From contig CAXIPT010000001.1 of NCBI GenBank assembly GCA_964030475.1, positions 26,971,015 to 27,035,014 on the forward strand: a DNA stretch of 64,000 nucleotides, read 5' to 3'. Source of the stretch: Tethya wilhelma (lineage: Eukaryota; Porifera; Demospongiae; Tethyida; Tethyidae). The translations under genes were made by a program, and so were the position numbers. The notes below the pieces were generated by a model that did not search any database, was not told the origin of the DNA, and saw nothing but the letters and a program-made list of their open reading frames with translations. This document shows positions 61,232 to 64,000 of the stretch, one piece after another. Each line of letters starts with the position of its first letter. Position 1 is the stretch's first letter.

Positions 61232-62655
61232 CTGCAGCCATGCAAACAATTGTAATTACAATTGTACACTCTAACAAGGGAACAAAACACAATAGGCTAC
61301 TGCTGTTCTTCTCTGTCAGTAACGATGTAGAGCTGTTTGTTGTGTGTTCTGTGGGTTAGCAGACTTACAAACACTTTGAGTTAATTGTGTGTGAAACAGG
61401 TGCACATAAACCATCATCAGAAGTGCATGTCTACCTCATTTCTTGAGAGGTATTCAAGCACAAATAGTATTGTAATTAGGATCAAACTAGCTCCATTGGA
61501 CATTAGCCCAATCTTCACTTTCAGTATGGGTTATATCATCAGAAGCATTAAGAATTTTTTGATTTTCAGCCCAGAAACTCACAAACGTGACCTAACTACA
61601 ATCTACTATTAGTTATGGATCGAGTACAATTTATCAACCTACGTACAGCTACATTAAAACAATGTGATGCCACATGACCTAGTTTGAAAATGACTCCCTT
61701 TCAGAGCAGCTATTTCCTTATCACCTAAAACACATCTCAGTTATAGTGAGAGAGGTACAACACAAGTGCATGTATCACAACCGTACGGGAACAAAAATCA
61801 ACAGACGTGTCAGCTCAGCAAACAAACTCCTCAGTCAGCATGCTAGATGCCTAAATATAATTGCATTCCATTGGGGTCACGTGACTGAAATGCAGACTAA
61901 AACTTCCCTGCTGAGCAAAGGTATTTCAGTCTGAGTCATAATATGTCCTCTTTGTCTCTCTTAATTGTGGCTATACATAACTTTACCATTGTTATATTAT
62001 CGATGACTTTTCTTACAAGTTGGCTATGCAAGTAGTGGTCACTCCCAGAGGTACTGTACTTAGATCTGCGACCAGGGTCGCTGCAAAATCACAAGGTCAC
62101 CGAGTTTTTTTTTCCGTGTGGTCATCGTGTCACAGAGCAAAACTTGGTTTTATCACAAATATGGAGTAGTTCATGCCCAAAAAACCAAAAACATTAATTC
62201 AGAGATACACATATTATCCATAAGACATACAGGGCAGGTTCTGTAGCTGTTTAAAGTAGATCAACAGTCTAAACTGTCGTTTACTACAATCTCGTTATCT
62301 AGTCCGCACAAAAGTACAAAGGTCAATCGATCACTCACATGATACACAAGCATGGTCACGACATCATAGGGATCACGATTTCAAAGTTACTGGGAATTTT
62401 TTTCGTGCAGTCACAAAGACATGGCCAAACTTAGGTGGCCACCAATTGTGACCCCAGTCGCAGATCTAAGTACCGTATAGCTCCAAATTTTCGTGGTACA
62501 ATATTTTCGTGAATTTCGTGATTTGACCCTATATCACGAAAATTTTCTCCACGAAAATTTAGAAAACCGTATATCGGCAATATAATTTCAGAGATCGTGA
62601 TTCACGAAAATTAGCTCAAAACGGCAAAGACAGACTTTTCACGAACTTTTTGAAC
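61232..62655. other. Spacer holding missing NAD kinase 5' exon(s) and repeats
   Basis: The upstream NAD kinase exon(s) should lie here, but I could not identify them. The right part is occupied by a divergent repeat (62050-62477) and a run of CACGAAAATT palindromes (about 62478-62640) that abuts a sequence gap. Confidence 0.4.
62050..62477. mobile_element. Divergent relative of the 14242-14492 MITE
   Basis: Both ends carry GTACTTAGATCTGCGACC-type sequence in inverted orientation, matching the inner part of the TIR at 14242 (GTACTTGCATCTGCGACC). Both elements also have GGTCAC or GGTCAA runs just inside. The element is larger and more degraded. Confidence 0.65.
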
Positions 62656-62672
62656 NNNNNNNNNNNNNNNNN
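62656..62672. other. Assembly gap (17 undetermined bases)
   Basis: Run of n bases immediately next to the donor of a deoxynucleoside kinase exon. The true gap size is unknown, and the 3' end of that gene is not visible. Confidence 0.95.
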
Positions 62673-62677
62673 CTTAC

Positions 62678-63193
62678 CAACACTGGAACGTTCCCATGCC
62701 AACTGTGGTGTTTTTCATTGCCAAGCCAATCCTCGTAACGGTCATGAAGGGATTGCAAGTATTCCTACATCAATATTGGCTGATATAGCAATGCAGATCT
62801 ACTTTGTTATGGACAATACTCACAAGTGTTACAGGCTTTTCTTCTTTTCTTCCTCGTTTCAGCAATCTTTGGTAGCACACACTAGGTGATGAGCGGAGAT
62901 ACACTACAACCAATATAAATTGACTAGTGAAGAGAATCAGAATTACAAATGGAAATGGCCGTTACCAATGAGATCAAGTTGTGGTGGACTCTGTTTAGTG
63001 ATCAAGTCAAACCATTGACAGTAACAACTAAATTCTGCATCATCTATAATGCCACTGAAAAATAACATACAAAAAAAATCATCACTCACAATCATTGCTA
63101 AACCAAAACCATCAATTACTTTTTGTGCAAGTTCTCCACGAAACAGTACCTGGCACTATAAACACTTCTTTCCAACATTGCAATAGGAGCCCT
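62678..63193 (-). CDS. Deoxynucleoside kinase, internal exons (partial)
   Basis: Four consecutive exons splice in frame: 63193-63120, 63054-62966, 62903-62824, 62764-62678 (110 residues). They match the C-terminal half of the TK2/dCK/dGK/insect dNK family, which phosphorylates deoxynucleosides for salvage. Landmarks are [19 protein letters not shown] (the ERS motif), [25 protein letters not shown] with RKEEKP (the LID-like arginine region), and [15 protein letters not shown]. The closest pattern is that of insect dNK and TK2. The P-loop N-terminal half is not recognised; it may lie at 63194-64000 or beyond the window. The last exon is probably in or beyond the gap at 62656. Confidence 0.9.
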
Positions 63194-64000
63194 CTGTAGG
63201 ATGAAAGAGAAAACCTATGAGTGAATAGCACGAACCACTGGTACCATTTTTCTTGAAAAAGCCAGTAGAATAACTTTTTTATTATTAAATTCAAACACCA
63301 TTGGAATGGGCCTATTCTTCCAATTCTTTTGGTTATACTTTTCTAGTTTCTCTACGCCTTACCAGTCCATAAGACCGAACTGACTGGGATGTATTACTTG
63401 GTCTGTTGTTCATAAGCTGAGACTGAACAAGGCTGTATTTTTTACCCGTCTCAACTCTCATGTACTGTGTCATCAATACTAAATGCACGAGGCACACTTA
63501 TAATTATGCACTATATGTACTCTAGTAACTTTATAAGTTTGGCAAAATAAAGTTTATTTGCATATTTACCTGAGCCCTGAAAGTAGACTTGCTTTGATAG
63601 GGTCAAACTAGTTAACATATAGTCTCATGGGCCAGACATTGGAAGGGGGGATGAGGAAGGAAGGGGGGGTGAGGATGTCTGGTAACAGTGTAGCTAGCTT
63701 TAAGTACTCAAGTCTTCTCCCAGAACTTTTTAAATTATTTATTTATCTTGAAAGTCGTTATTTTTTATTGACTTCTTTACATCGTACAGCTACTAGAACA
63801 ATATCATTATGAGGATCACATGACCTCCAAAACGTGATTCATCAAATTTTCCATGACGGCAAAAGCAGCTATAAACTGTGATTTGATTGGTCAGCCTGAT
63901 ATTCTTAGCTGTTTAATGAAAAGTGCACAACCACAACCAGACCTCCTTCCCCGCCTCTTGAAGGCCGGGCCATGAGACTTCTAACATATGGGCCTACTAA
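63194..64000. other. Window end; upstream exons of the kinase not identified
   Basis: A 40-codon open frame on the minus strand at about 63235-63365 and a stretch with a donor near 63360 could be exons, but they do not match the family. The rest is mostly a foldback (63617-63988). Confidence 0.35.
63617..63988. mobile_element. Foldback with AGTCTCATGGGCC ends
   Basis: AACATATAGTCTCATGGGCC on the left is mirrored by GGGCCATGAGACTTCTAACATA on the right. The interior is G-rich on one side and C-rich on the other. The TAGTCTCA start is shared with the element at 60389. Confidence 0.6.

Overview
The window looks like nuclear DNA of an early-branching animal, most likely a demosponge such as Amphimedon queenslandica. 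This is inferred from gene content and style, not from a database match. Genes are intron-rich with mostly short introns, spacers are AT-rich and full of short foldback (MITE-like) elements, and the genes combine Eph-receptor ectodomains, Calx-beta strings, Ig, FN3 and CCP modules. I rebuilt gene models by eye from open frames, GT/AG splice sites and intron phase. Every multi-exon model listed as complete stays in frame from start to stop.

Layout. 1-1165: nothing recognised. 1166-9205 (-): a large, mostly disordered nuclear-type protein with a coilin-like N-terminal fold; its 3' part carries a 1374-bp tandem duplication. 10330-16507 (+), 20096-23773 (+), 24445-29887 (+), 30118-38157 (-) and 40219-43790 (+): five neighbouring genes (called A-E here) with an Eph-receptor-type ligand-binding head and Cys-rich region but no kinase. 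Their remaining modules differ: A has six Cys-rich repeats, two Calx-beta-like units and a TM; B has two FN3, five CCP and one Ig-like domain and is secreted; C has two FN3, three Ig-like domains, linkers and a TM; D has three FN3, one Ig, eight Calx-beta and two Ig-like domains and is secreted; E has one FN3, a TM and a proline-rich tail. 44118-44987 (-): CLN8. 46704-51627 and 52689-53707 (-): two secreted AID/APOBEC-like deaminases of the SNAD type. 56715-61231 (-): NAD kinase, 5' end not found. 62678-63193 (-): internal exons of a deoxynucleoside kinase next to a sequence gap.

The most interesting content is the Eph-like cluster. A conserved recognition head is joined to a different stalk in each gene, mostly through symmetric phase-1 exons, and no gene carries a signalling kinase. 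This is the architecture expected of decoy, adhesion or allorecognition molecules; the function itself is inference. The secreted deaminase pair about 3-10 kb beyond the cluster gives the region an immune-like flavour, but no functional link can be shown from sequence.

Mobile and repeat content is rich: a 51-bp perfect inverted repeat enclosing a tRNA-Ala-like Pol III promoter, a hAT-like MITE with an 8-bp target duplication, several other foldbacks, and microsatellites that supply splice signals.
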